Below, one piece after another: positions 7,671-15,776 of a stretch of 64,000 bases of DNA. Below the pieces are notes generated by a model. It saw only the letters and a list, made by a program, of their open reading frames with translations, was not told where the DNA came from and searched no databases. Within the stretch, counting starts at the first letter, position 1; each line of letters opens with the position of its first letter. The stretch is from NCBI RefSeq assembly GCF_030372275.1, contig NZ_JAUDDJ010000009.1, one strand, 5' to 3'. Source of the DNA: Lawsonibacter sp900766145 (GTDB lineage: Bacteria; Bacillota; Clostridia; Oscillospirales; Oscillospiraceae). The position numbers and the translations under genes are program-made.

Positions 7671-8177
7671 ATGGTAATCGTCTATCAGTCCCACACCGGG
7701 TTTACCAAAGAGTATGCCCAGATGCTGGGGAAAGCGGAAAAAATGAAGACCTACACCCTGGAGGAAGCGGAGCGCCAGCTCCTGTCCGACGCCCAGGTAT
7801 TCTATATGGGCCCCCTGACCGCCGGGCACATCGGCGGACTGGACCGGTCTATGAAACGCTGGAAGATCCAGGCTGTCTGCGGCGTGGGCATGTCCCAGCC
7901 AGGCGAGGGCACCATGGCCTCCCTGCGCCGGTCCAACTACGTAGGGGACGCTCCCCTGTTTTATCTCCAGGGCGGCTGGGCCCCCAAAAAGGTGGGGTGG
8001 CTTAAGCGGCGGATGGTGAACATGGTCACCCGCTCCACTCGCAAGGCCCTGGAGGCCAAGGGCTCTGCCCGCACCCCCCAGGAACAGGCCATGCTGGACA
8101 TGCTTCTCCACGGAGGCAGCTTTGTGGCCTTTGAGAATCTGGAACCCATTCGGGCCTGGCTCAAAACCCGGGCCTGA
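7671..8177 (+). CDS. flavodoxin-like protein
   Basis: The 168-residue protein begins MVIVYQSHTGFTKEYAQML, matching the flavodoxin phosphate-binding loop (S/T-x-T-G-x-T) that holds FMN. The region YMGPLTAGHIGGL fits the second FMN loop of the flavodoxin-domain family related to HemG/protoporphyrinogen oxidase flavodoxins. It likely transfers electrons in the cytoplasm. AAAGGAG precedes the ATG. It lies between the lipoprotein and sensor-kinase genes, suggesting coexpression with the two-component system. Substrate unknown. Confidence 0.7.
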   Translation: MVIVYQSHTGFTKEYAQMLGKAEKMKTYTLEEAERQLLSDAQVFYMGPLTAGHIGGLDRSMKRWKIQAVCGVGMSQPGEGTMASLRRSNYVGDAPLFYLQGGWAPKKVGWLKRRMVNMVTRSTRKALEAKGSARTPQEQAMLDMLLHGGSFVAFENLEPIRAWLKTRA

Positions 8178-8204
8178 GCAACCCGATGAGAAAGGAGGGC
8201 CGCC

Positions 8205-9659
8205 ATGGCAAAAAAACGGCAGCGCTTTCAGTCTCCGCCCCCCACGGCCCCCATTTCCACCGCCCGTGACACCTCTCTGGCCTTTCGGCTGAATCTGGGG
8301 TTCTTTTTCCGGCAGCTGTGCATCTTTGTGGTGCTGGACCTGCTGCTGGTAGGGATGGCCCTGTGCGGACTCATCCTCTACGGAGAAAACCGCTGTGCCG
8401 ACGTGGCTGCCTTGGTGGAGGAGCGGGGCGTCCCCACCCAGGACGCCCTGGCCTGGATGGAGGCCAGCGACTACACCATTACCCTGCTGGACGGAGAGCC
8501 CACAGGCTACCCGATGCCCGTCTTCTCCTGGCTCCCCATGCGGGAGGAGACCGCTGACGGCCTGCGGCTGTGGGACTTAAGCCACTATTATCAGATCCAG
8601 ATGCCCAATGAGACCACCCCCTATGCCATCACAGTCAATCTGTCCGGCATCTTCCAGACGTTGTACTGGGCCGGGGTGGTGGTGCTGGTATTCCAGGGCA
8701 TCTTCCTGCTCACCAGCCTCTTTGGCAACAACCGCTCCATTCACAAGGTGCTGCGCCCTCTTCAGGAGCTGGCCGCCACCGCCTCCCGCCTCAGCTCCAT
8801 GACCCACATGTCCCGCCAGGAGCTGGAGACCCTGGCCGGGGAGCTGGAAAAGATCAACGTCCAGCACCTGGACAGCCGCATTGACCTGCCCGCCAGCCAG
8901 AAGGAGCTGCGCTCCCTGGCCCAGTCCATCAACGCCATGCTGGAGCGCATCAACCGGGCATACAGCGCCCAGGCCCGCTTCGTCTCCGACGCCAGCCACG
9001 AGCTGCGCACCCCCATCGCCGTCATCCAGGGCTACGCTGCCCTGCTGGACCGGTGGGGCAAGGACGACCCGGAGGCTTTGCAGGAGTCCATCAGCGCCAT
9101 CCGCTCGGAGGCCAAATCCATGGAGGCCCTGGTGGAGCAGCTTCTGTTCCTGGCCCGGGGCGACAACGACACCCAGCCGGTCAAGCCCACCCTCTTTGAC
9201 CTGTCCGCTTTGGCGGGTGAGGTGCTGCGGGAGGAGGAAATGATCTGTCCCGACCGGGTATTTCTGCCCCGCTGGGGGGAGGAGCCGGTGCCGGTGCGGG
9301 CCGACCAGGGGCTCATCAAGCAGGTCATGCGGGTACTGATGGACAACGCCATCAAATACAGCTCCCCCGGCAGCCGCATCTACCTGCGTCTCTCCGCCCA
9401 GGACGGCTATGCCCGCCTCACCGTTCAGGACGAAGGGGGCGGCATTCCCCCCGAGAGCATCCCCCACATCTTCGAGCGCTTCTACCGGGCCGACCAGTCC
9501 CGGGACCGGAAGACCGGTGGAACCGGTCTGGGCCTTTCCATCGCCCGATGGATTGTGGAGCGGCACGGAGGGTGGTTCGAGGTGGTCTCCCGGCAGGATG
9601 TGGGCACCCGCATCTCCTTTCTGCTGCCTCTGGCCCCGCCGGAACAGGAGGCGGAGTGA
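8205..9659 (+). CDS. sensor histidine kinase (HAMP, HisKA, HATPase)
   Basis: The 484-residue kinase has an N-terminal cytoplasmic tail, a membrane helix (~40-62), an ~85-residue extracytoplasmic sensor part, a second helix (~147-170), a linker/HAMP region, the dimerization helix with phospho-acceptor H in SDASHELRTPIAVIQGY, and an ATPase domain with N box (QVMRVLMDNAIKYS), G1 (VQDEGGGIP), F box (IFERFYRADQSR) and G2 (GGTGLGLSIARWIV). It probably phosphorylates the regulator at 6599. AAAGGAGGG precedes the ATG. The stop overlaps the next start (TGATG), so the GIY-YIG gene is translationally coupled. Confidence 0.95.
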   Translation: MAKKRQRFQSPPPTAPISTARDTSLAFRLNLGFFFRQLCIFVVLDLLLVGMALCGLILYGENRCADVAALVEERGVPTQDALAWMEASDYTITLLDGEPTGYPMPVFSWLPMREETADGLRLWDLSHYYQIQMPNETTPYAITVNLSGIFQTLYWAGVVVLVFQGIFLLTSLFGNNRSIHKVLRPLQELAATASRLSSMTHMSRQELETLAGELEKINVQHLDSRIDLPASQKELRSLAQSINAMLERINRAYSAQARFVSDASHELRTPIAVIQGYAALLDRWGKDDPEALQESISAIRSEAKSMEALVEQLLFLARGDNDTQPVKPTLFDLSALAGEVLREEEMICPDRVFLPRWGEEPVPVRADQGLIKQVMRVLMDNAIKYSSPGSRIYLRLSAQDGYARLTVQDEGGGIPPESIPHIFERFYRADQSRDRKTGGTGLGLSIARWIVERHGGWFEVVSRQDVGTRISFLLPLAPPEQEAE

Positions 9660-9922
9660 TGTGGTATGTCTACCTGCTGCGCTGCGCGGATGACACCTTG
9701 TATGCCGGCTGCACCAACGACCACCATCGCCGCCTTCAGCAGCATAATGCGGGACAGGGCGCCAAGTACACCCGCTCCCGCCGCCCGGTAACCCTGGTCT
9801 ATCTGGAGCAGGCGGAGGACCACAGCCAGGCCCTGCGCCGGGAGGCCGCCTTAAAACGGCTCTCCCGCAAGGAAAAGCTGGCTTTGATCGCCTCTGCTTC
9901 TTTTCCACTCTTTTCCACGTAA
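9659..9922 (+). CDS. GIY-YIG nuclease-fold protein (UPF0213 type)
   Basis: The 87-residue protein has WYVYLLRCADDTLYAGCTND, RRLQQHNAGQGAKYTRSRRP and LRREAALKRLSRKEKLALI, matching small stand-alone GIY-YIG proteins of the YhbQ/UPF0213 type. The family has a nuclease fold; cellular role is poorly defined. The YIG glycine is present, with Cys next to it. Its start overlaps the kinase stop by one base, and a terminator follows immediately, so this is the last gene of the run beginning near 5950. Confidence 0.88.
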   Translation: MWYVYLLRCADDTLYAGCTNDHHRRLQQHNAGQGAKYTRSRRPVTLVYLEQAEDHSQALRREAALKRLSRKEKLALIASASFPLFST

Positions 9923-9948
9923 AAAGACGCCTTCGGGCGTCTTTTTTT
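9921..9948 (+). terminator. intrinsic terminator of the two-component operon
   Basis: AAAAAGACGCC (9921-9931) pairs with 9936-9946 around a TTCG tetraloop and runs into seven T residues. Confidence 0.92.
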
Positions 9949-10121
9949 CGTCTTTTTTCCCCATCCCGTCAACCGTGGATTTTCGGCATGCTATTTTTTC
10001 GCAGAATGCGCTTCCTCTCTTGCTTTTTCCCCTTATCACTACTATAATGTATGCTGATTTTGTATCACATTCTCCGCACCCCCTTCCCACACCAACGCCT
10101 GGAAAAGGAGATGCTTGATTT

Positions 10122-10769
10122 ATGAAGCGCGCCGCCATTCCCCTGATCCTGCTGTTATGCGGATTTGCCCTGGGACTGCTGTGCTCTGTATCGCTGCGGC
10201 ACCCCGCCGCCTCCACACCTGCTGCCGCCATTCAGAAGGAAGAGACGCCTGAGGAATCCGCTTTAAATACCACCGGCCTGCTGCGAACCGCCGCTTCGGT
10301 TACCGACGCCATTCAGGCCCAGGACTATGAGACTCTGTCCACCTACGTACATCCCACTCGCGGGGTGACCTTTACCCCCTATTCTACCGTAGACCTCCAG
10401 CATGACCAGCATTTTACTTCTCAGCAGATCAAAGATCTGTCCACCGATACCAACACCTACACCTGGGGCTATGAGGATGGCCGGGGAGAACCTATTCAAA
10501 TGACGATGACGGAGTATTTTGCCCGATTTGTCTTTGATGCGGACTATACCCAGGCCCCCCAGGTAGGAGTCGATCAAATCATAGTCAGCGGAAACGCCCT
10601 GGAAAACCTGACTGAGGCCTATCCGGACTGCCACTTTGTGGATTTCTGCTATCCCAGCCGGGACCCTGCCAATGAGGGGCTGGATTGGTGCTCCCTGAAG
10701 CTGGTGTTTGCTGGGGAAGAGAGCTCCTGGTACCTGGTGGGTGTTGTCCACGGCGAGTGGACCATTTGA
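10122..10769 (+). CDS. hypothetical exported or membrane-anchored protein
   Basis: The 215-residue protein has an N-terminal hydrophobic helix (residues ~4-25) serving as signal or anchor, a short A/E-rich linker and a globular domain with VTDAIQAQDYETLSTYVHPTRGVTFTPYS and ending SSWYLVGVVHGEWTI. The pattern (helix, then YVHP..GV.F.PY, and a C-terminal WYLVG) occurs in unannotated Bacillota exported proteins. GGAAAAGGAG precedes the ATG. It stands alone before trkA on the same strand, 65 bp apart. No function can be given. Confidence 0.7.
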   Translation: MKRAAIPLILLLCGFALGLLCSVSLRHPAASTPAAAIQKEETPEESALNTTGLLRTAASVTDAIQAQDYETLSTYVHPTRGVTFTPYSTVDLQHDQHFTSQQIKDLSTDTNTYTWGYEDGRGEPIQMTMTEYFARFVFDADYTQAPQVGVDQIIVSGNALENLTEAYPDCHFVDFCYPSRDPANEGLDWCSLKLVFAGEESSWYLVGVVHGEWTI

Positions 10770-10834
10770 TCCTATCTGAGATATTATTCAGCCGAAGACG
10801 GCGTTCAATGTAGAAAGAGAGGCTTGCCGATACT

Positions 10835-12238
10835 GTGAAAATTATCATTATAGGCACCGGAAAGGTCGGTTTTTCTCTGGCGGAGCAGCTTTTAAACGAG
10901 AAGCACGATATCACCATCGTGGACACCCTGGACAGTGCCCTGCGCCGTGCCACCGACGCGCTGGACATTATGAGTGTAAAGGGCAACGGCGTATCCACCG
11001 CCACCCTGCGGGAGGCGGGCGCGGAGGACGCGGATCTGGTGGTGGCCGCCACCAACTCCGACGAGGTGAATATGGTCTGCTGTCTCACCGCCAAGCATTT
11101 GGGGGCCAAGTATACCATCGCCCGTATCCGCAACCCGGAGTATAACCTGGGCCTGCATGAGCTGAAAAAGAACATGGGCATCGACATGGTCATTAACCCG
11201 GAAAACGCCACGGCCGTGGAAATTTCCCGTCTGCTGCGCTTCCCCTCGGCGGCCAACATTGAGACCTTCTGCCGGGGCCGGGTGGAGCTGATGGGCTTCC
11301 GCCTTCAGGACGGGGACTTTTTGGTCAACCAGCCCCTCCATGCCCTGTCTGCCCAGGTCAAGCAGCTCTCCCTGCTGGTGTGTGCTGTGGACCGGGATGG
11401 CGAGGTGACCATCCCCAACGGCTCCTTTATCCCCTGCGTGGGAGACAAGCTCTACCTCATTGGCCGCCCCACCAGCCTGGACCAGTTCTTCCGCCTGCTG
11501 GGTCGGTACAGCCCCAAGGTGAAGACAGTATTCATCGTAGGCGGCGGCAAGATTTCTGTGTACCTCACCGCCATCCTGGAAAAGATGAAGATGCGGGTCA
11601 AAATCGTGGAGATGAGCGAAAAGCGCTGCCGTCTGGTCAGCGAAATGATGCCCCGCACCACTGTCATCTGCGGCGACGGTACCGACCAGGAGCTGCTGGA
11701 GTCTGAGCGCATGTCGGCCGCCGACGCCTTTGTGGCCCTCACCGACCGTGACGAGGACAACCTGATCATCTCCCTGTATGCCATGCAGCAGGGCCTGCAC
11801 AAGGTGGTCACCAAATGTAACCGCCAGAACTACACCGGCATTGCCCGTGCTGTGGGTCTGGACAGCGTCATCTCCCCCAAGCTCATTACTGCCGCTCAGA
11901 TCCTTCAGCTGGTACGCGGCATGCAGAACTCCCAGGGCAGCGTGATGAACACCCTCTACCGCATTGCCGACGGCACCACCGAGGCCATGGAGTTCACCGT
12001 GGGCCCCTCCACCCGCCACCTCAACGTGCCTCTGCGGGATCTTCACCTGCACAAGGGCATCCTCATCGCCGTCATCATGCGGGACGGCGAGATCATCATC
12101 CCGGAGGGCTCCTCCTGCATCCAGGAGGGCGATTCGGTCATCATCATCTCCCGGGACCACCCCATTTTGGATCTCAACGACATCTATGCCGAGGAGGATG
12201 GACCTTTTCTCCTGACGGGAGGCAGCGATGAACATTAA
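10835..12238 (+). CDS. trkA: Trk potassium uptake regulatory subunit TrkA
   Basis: TrkA is the cytoplasmic nucleotide-binding ring that gates the TrkH K+ channel. The 467-residue protein is a duplicated RCK: first Rossmann unit KIIIIGTGKVGFSLAEQL with its RCK_C around ~130-215, second KTVFIVGGGKISVYLTAIL and RCK_C at ~370-455 (HLNVPLRDLHLHKGILIAVI). Both GxGxxG nucleotide motifs are present in near-canonical form. It starts with GTG at 10835 after AAAGAGAGG, and its 3' end overlaps trkH by 11 bp, so the two subunits are coupled. Confidence 0.95.
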   Translation: MKIIIIGTGKVGFSLAEQLLNEKHDITIVDTLDSALRRATDALDIMSVKGNGVSTATLREAGAEDADLVVAATNSDEVNMVCCLTAKHLGAKYTIARIRNPEYNLGLHELKKNMGIDMVINPENATAVEISRLLRFPSAANIETFCRGRVELMGFRLQDGDFLVNQPLHALSAQVKQLSLLVCAVDRDGEVTIPNGSFIPCVGDKLYLIGRPTSLDQFFRLLGRYSPKVKTVFIVGGGKISVYLTAILEKMKMRVKIVEMSEKRCRLVSEMMPRTTVICGDGTDQELLESERMSAADAFVALTDRDEDNLIISLYAMQQGLHKVVTKCNRQNYTGIARAVGLDSVISPKLITAAQILQLVRGMQNSQGSVMNTLYRIADGTTEAMEFTVGPSTRHLNVPLRDLHLHKGILIAVIMRDGEIIIPEGSSCIQEGDSVIIISRDHPILDLNDIYAEEDGPFLLTGGSDEH

Positions 12239-13664
12239 GCTGGTTTTAAAGCTGCTGGGCCGGATTTTGTCCATGGAGGCAGCCGTACTGGTGCTGCCTA
12301 TGGCAGTGGCCCTGATCTACCGGGAGAGCCCCATGCCCTTCGTGTGGAGCATTCTGGTAATTTTATGCGTCAGCCTTCCCCTGTCTTTTCTGCCCGCCCA
12401 GCGGCACTTCCACGTACGGGAGGGCTTTGTATCGGTGGGTCTGCTGTGGCTGCTCACCGGCATAGTAGGCGGCCTGCCCTTCTATTTTTCCGGTTATTTC
12501 AACTCCTTTATTGACTGCGTGTTTGAGGCCTCCTCCGGCTTCACCACCACCGGCGCCACCATTCTCACCAACATCGAGGCCCTGCCCTACGGCATCCTCT
12601 TCTGGCGCGCCTTTACCCACTGGCTGGGCGGCATGGGCGTGCTGGTGCTGGTCACCGCCATCGTCCCCTCTCTGGGTGTGCGTCCTCACTACCTCACCCA
12701 GGCGGAGACCCCCGGCCCGGTCTTTTCCAAGCTGGTGCCCAAGCAGTCCCAGACCTCCAAGATCCTCTACCAGATGTACTTCGCCCTCACCCTGGCCGAG
12801 GTGGTTTTGCTGAGAATCTGCGGTCTGCCCCTGTATGATGCCCTGATCCACTCCTTCTCCACCGCCGGAACCGGTGGCTTCTCCAACCGCAATCTCAGCG
12901 TGGGCGCCTACGGAAATCCCACCGCCGAAATTATCATCGCCATCTTCGCGCTGCTCTTCTCCCTGAACTTTGGTCTGTACTTTCTGCTGCTCCAGCGCCG
13001 CTTCAAGGAGGCACTCAAGAGCGACGAGGCCCGGTTCTTCCTGCTGCTGGTGGCGGGCTCCACCGCGCTGATCACCATAAATATCATGCCCATCTATGAG
13101 AACGTATGGGACAGCCTGCGCTACGCCTTCTTCCAGGTGGCGTCCATTATCTCCACCACCGGCTTTGCCACGGCGGACTTTGTGCTCTGGCCCCACTTCT
13201 CCCAGATGATTCTGGTGATTCTCATGTTCTGCGGCGCCTGCGCCGGCTCCACCGGCGGCGGCATCAAGTGTTCCCGGGTGGTTATGCTGCTGCGCTCCAT
13301 CCGCCGGGAGCTGCACCGCATCGCCCATCCCCGTTCGGTGGAGGTGGTGCGTCTGGACGGAAAGCCGGTAGAGGAGAGCACTCTGCACTCGGTCCTGGTT
13401 TTCATCGGCTTTTATATTCTGATTATCCTGACCGCCGCCCTGGTGGTCTCGCTGGATAACGTGCCGTTTGACATCTCCTTCTCCGCCGCCCTCACCTGTG
13501 TGAGCAACGTGGGCCCCGGCCTTTCCACCATCGGCCCCTCCGGAAACTTCTCCGCCTTCTCTCCGTTGAGCAAGGTGATTCTCTCCCTGTGTATGATCAT
13601 CGGCCGCTTGGAGATTTTCCCCATTCTGGTCCTGTTCAGCCGCCACACCTGGCGCCGTAATTAG
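12228..13664 (+). CDS. trkH: Trk potassium uptake channel subunit TrkH
   Basis: TrkH/KtrB-type membrane protein that conducts K+ with four repeated membrane-pore-membrane units. The 478-residue sequence shows the selectivity-filter repeats: SSGFTTTGATIL, STAGTGGFSNRN, ISTTGFATADF and SNVGPGLSTIG, plus CAGSTGGGIKCSRV after the third pore as in TrkH intramembrane loops. About ten hydrophobic helices are present. It overlaps trkA by 11 bp and is followed directly by a terminator. Confidence 0.95.
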   Translation: MNIKLVLKLLGRILSMEAAVLVLPMAVALIYRESPMPFVWSILVILCVSLPLSFLPAQRHFHVREGFVSVGLLWLLTGIVGGLPFYFSGYFNSFIDCVFEASSGFTTTGATILTNIEALPYGILFWRAFTHWLGGMGVLVLVTAIVPSLGVRPHYLTQAETPGPVFSKLVPKQSQTSKILYQMYFALTLAEVVLLRICGLPLYDALIHSFSTAGTGGFSNRNLSVGAYGNPTAEIIIAIFALLFSLNFGLYFLLLQRRFKEALKSDEARFFLLLVAGSTALITINIMPIYENVWDSLRYAFFQVASIISTTGFATADFVLWPHFSQMILVILMFCGACAGSTGGGIKCSRVVMLLRSIRRELHRIAHPRSVEVVRLDGKPVEESTLHSVLVFIGFYILIILTAALVVSLDNVPFDISFSAALTCVSNVGPGLSTIGPSGNFSAFSPLSKVILSLCMIIGRLEIFPILVLFSRHTWRRN

Positions 13665-13678
13665 CATTTCGCCTGTTT

Positions 13679-13710
13679 ATGCCCGCAGTGGTTCACTGCG
13701 GGCATTTTTT
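13679..13710 (+). terminator. intrinsic terminator after trkAH
   Basis: Arms 13679-13690 and 13694-13705 (ATGCCCGCAGTG and complement) with a 3-base loop, then a T-run to 13710. Confidence 0.92.
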
Positions 13711-13743
13711 ATGGGTTTGACACCTGGTTTGCATGATACACCC

Positions 13744-13771
13744 TTGCATTCTCTTTTCCATATGATAAAAT
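13744..13771 (+). promoter_or_regulatory. possible sigma-A-like promoter for hppA
   Basis: TTGCAT (13744-13749), 16-bp spacer, TAAAAT (13766-13771), about 85 bp before the hppA start. A nearby TTGACA at ~13717 lacks a well-spaced -10. Confidence 0.35.
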
Positions 13772-13857
13772 GATGATAAGAAGTCGGTTATTTTCCGTTA
13801 CTTTTGTTGTTTTTGACGATGCATCGACTTCTATATCCAAAGAAAGGGCGTGTTTTC

Positions 13858-15726
13858 ATGGAGAACCTGTACTGGTTGGGCTTTGCGGGCGCACTGGCTG
13901 CCCTCCTGTTTGCTCTGGTGCAAAAGGGGCGGGTCATGTCCTATTCCGAAGGGACCCCCGCCATGCAAAAAATAGCCGGGGCCATCCGCGAGGGGGCCAA
14001 CGCCTACCTCAAGCACCAGTATGCCACAGTGGCCAAGGTGTTTGCCGTGGTCTTTGTTCTGCTGCTGGTCATGGCCTTTGGCACCGGCGGACAGATGCTC
14101 TCCCGCTTCACGCCCTTTGCCTTTTTGACCGGCGGCATCTGGTCCATGCTGGCAGGACTTGTGGGCATGAAGATCGCCACCAACGCCAACGCCCGCACCG
14201 CTCAGGCCGCCAGTGAGAGCTTGAACCGTGGACTGCGGGTGGCCTTTTCCTCGGGCTGCGTCATGGGCTTTACCGTGGTGGGCCTGGGCCTGCTGGACAT
14301 CTCCCTGTGGTTTGTCATCCTGCGCCTGGGGGCGGGGATCGACGACCCGGTGGCGCTGGGCAACATCATGGTGATGAACGGCATGGGCGCCTCCTTCATG
14401 GCCCTGTTCGCCCGGGTGGGCGGAGGCATCTACACCAAGGCCGCCGACGTGGGTGCCGACCTGGTGGGCAAGGTGGAGGCGGGCATCCCGGAGGATGATC
14501 CCCGCAACCCCGCCACCATCGCGGATAACGTGGGCGACAACGTGGGCGACGTGGCGGGCATGGGCGCCGACCTCTATGAGTCCTACGTGGGCTCCATCCT
14601 GGCCACCTTCGCCCTGGGTGCCAGCGCGGGCTACGGCTGGAACGGGCTGATTTTGCCCATTCTGCTGGCGGTGTGCGGCATTCTCTGCTCCATCGTAGGC
14701 AGCTTCTTTGTAAAAACGGAGGAAAACGCCTCCCAGAAATCCCTGCTGCGCTCTCTGCGCACCGGCACCTATCTGGCCGCTGCCCTCTCCGCCATCGCCG
14801 CCGCCCCCCTCACCTACTTCCTGCTGGGCCACTGGGGAGTGTATGTGGCCATTCTGGCCGGACTGGCCGGGGGCTGCGCCATCGGCTACTTCACCGAATA
14901 TTACACCTCCGACACCTATAAGCCCACCCAGCGGCTGGCCGCCGCCTCTGAGACCGGTGCGGCCACCGTGATTATCGGCGGCATCTCTCTGGGTATGCTG
15001 TCCACCATCGCCTCCATCCTGGTGGTGGCCATCGCCATTCTGGTCAGCTTCTACGCCGCTGGGGGCGCCTCCTCCTTCAACCAGGGCCTCTACGGCATCG
15101 GCATTGCCGCCGTGGGCATGCTGTCCACTCTAGGCATCACCCTAGCCACTGACGCCTACGGCCCCGTGGCCGACAACGCGGGCGGCATCGCCGAGATGTC
15201 CGGCCTGCCCGAGTCCGTCCGGGAGCGCACCGACGCCCTGGACTCCTTGGGCAACACCACCGCCGCCACCGGCAAGGGCTTTGCCATCGGCTCGGCCTCC
15301 CTCACCGCCCTGGCTCTGCTGGTGTCCTATGTAAACATCGTGCAGACCAAGACCCCGGAGGTGCTGGACCTCACCCTCACCAATCCTCTGATGCTGGTGG
15401 GCCTCTTCGTGGGGGCCATCCTCACCGGCCTCATCCTGGGCCCCATCGGCGTGGTGGGCTTGCTGGGCGGCGTGTCGGTGACCGGCTTTGCCATGGCGGT
15501 GTTTATGTCCAATGCGGGCGGCGCCTGGGACAACGCGAAAAAGTACATTGAGGCTGGCCACCACGGAGGCAAGGGCTCCGACTGCCACAAGGCCGCCGTG
15601 GTGGGCGATACGGTGGGCGACCCCTTCAAGGACACCTCCGGCCCCTCCCTCAATATCCTCATCAAGCTGGTGTCCACGGTGTCTATTGTGTTCTCCGGAT
15701 TGGTGGTAGCCTTTCACATTTTGTAA
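13858..15726 (+). CDS. hppA: membrane-bound, K+-stimulated ion-pumping pyrophosphatase
   Basis: Couples PPi hydrolysis to H+ or Na+ export across the membrane. The 622-residue protein has about 15-16 hydrophobic helices. Signature active-site loops are visible: YTKAADVGADLVGKVE, DDPRNPATIADNVGDNVGD, TDAYGPVADNAGGIAEM and the C-terminal GDTVGDPFKDTSGPSLNIL. In GNTTAATGKGFAIGS the position occupied by Lys in K+-independent enzymes is Ala, so K+-dependence is expected. The ATG at 13858 (MENLYWLGF) follows AAAGAAAGGG; an in-frame ATG at 13804 lacks a site. Which ion is pumped cannot be decided here. It sits just after the trkAH K+ uptake genes. Confidence 0.95.
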   Translation: MENLYWLGFAGALAALLFALVQKGRVMSYSEGTPAMQKIAGAIREGANAYLKHQYATVAKVFAVVFVLLLVMAFGTGGQMLSRFTPFAFLTGGIWSMLAGLVGMKIATNANARTAQAASESLNRGLRVAFSSGCVMGFTVVGLGLLDISLWFVILRLGAGIDDPVALGNIMVMNGMGASFMALFARVGGGIYTKAADVGADLVGKVEAGIPEDDPRNPATIADNVGDNVGDVAGMGADLYESYVGSILATFALGASAGYGWNGLILPILLAVCGILCSIVGSFFVKTEENASQKSLLRSLRTGTYLAAALSAIAAAPLTYFLLGHWGVYVAILAGLAGGCAIGYFTEYYTSDTYKPTQRLAAASETGAATVIIGGISLGMLSTIASILVVAIAILVSFYAAGGASSFNQGLYGIGIAAVGMLSTLGITLATDAYGPVADNAGGIAEMSGLPESVRERTDALDSLGNTTAATGKGFAIGSASLTALALLVSYVNIVQTKTPEVLDLTLTNPLMLVGLFVGAILTGLILGPIGVVGLLGGVSVTGFAMAVFMSNAGGAWDNAKKYIEAGHHGGKGSDCHKAAVVGDTVGDPFKDTSGPSLNILIKLVSTVSIVFSGLVVAFHIL

Positions 15727-15746
15727 TTTTTCTCCCTGATATGACA

Positions 15747-15776
15747 AAGAGGACCCGGCTCAGGCCGGGTCCTCTT
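15747..15776. terminator. GC-rich hairpin between convergent genes
   Basis: AAGAGGACCCGGC (15747-15759) pairs with 15764-15776 around TCAG. It overlaps the stop of the minus-strand gene; T-runs are weak on both strands, so it is a likely but imperfect bidirectional terminator. Confidence 0.55.
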
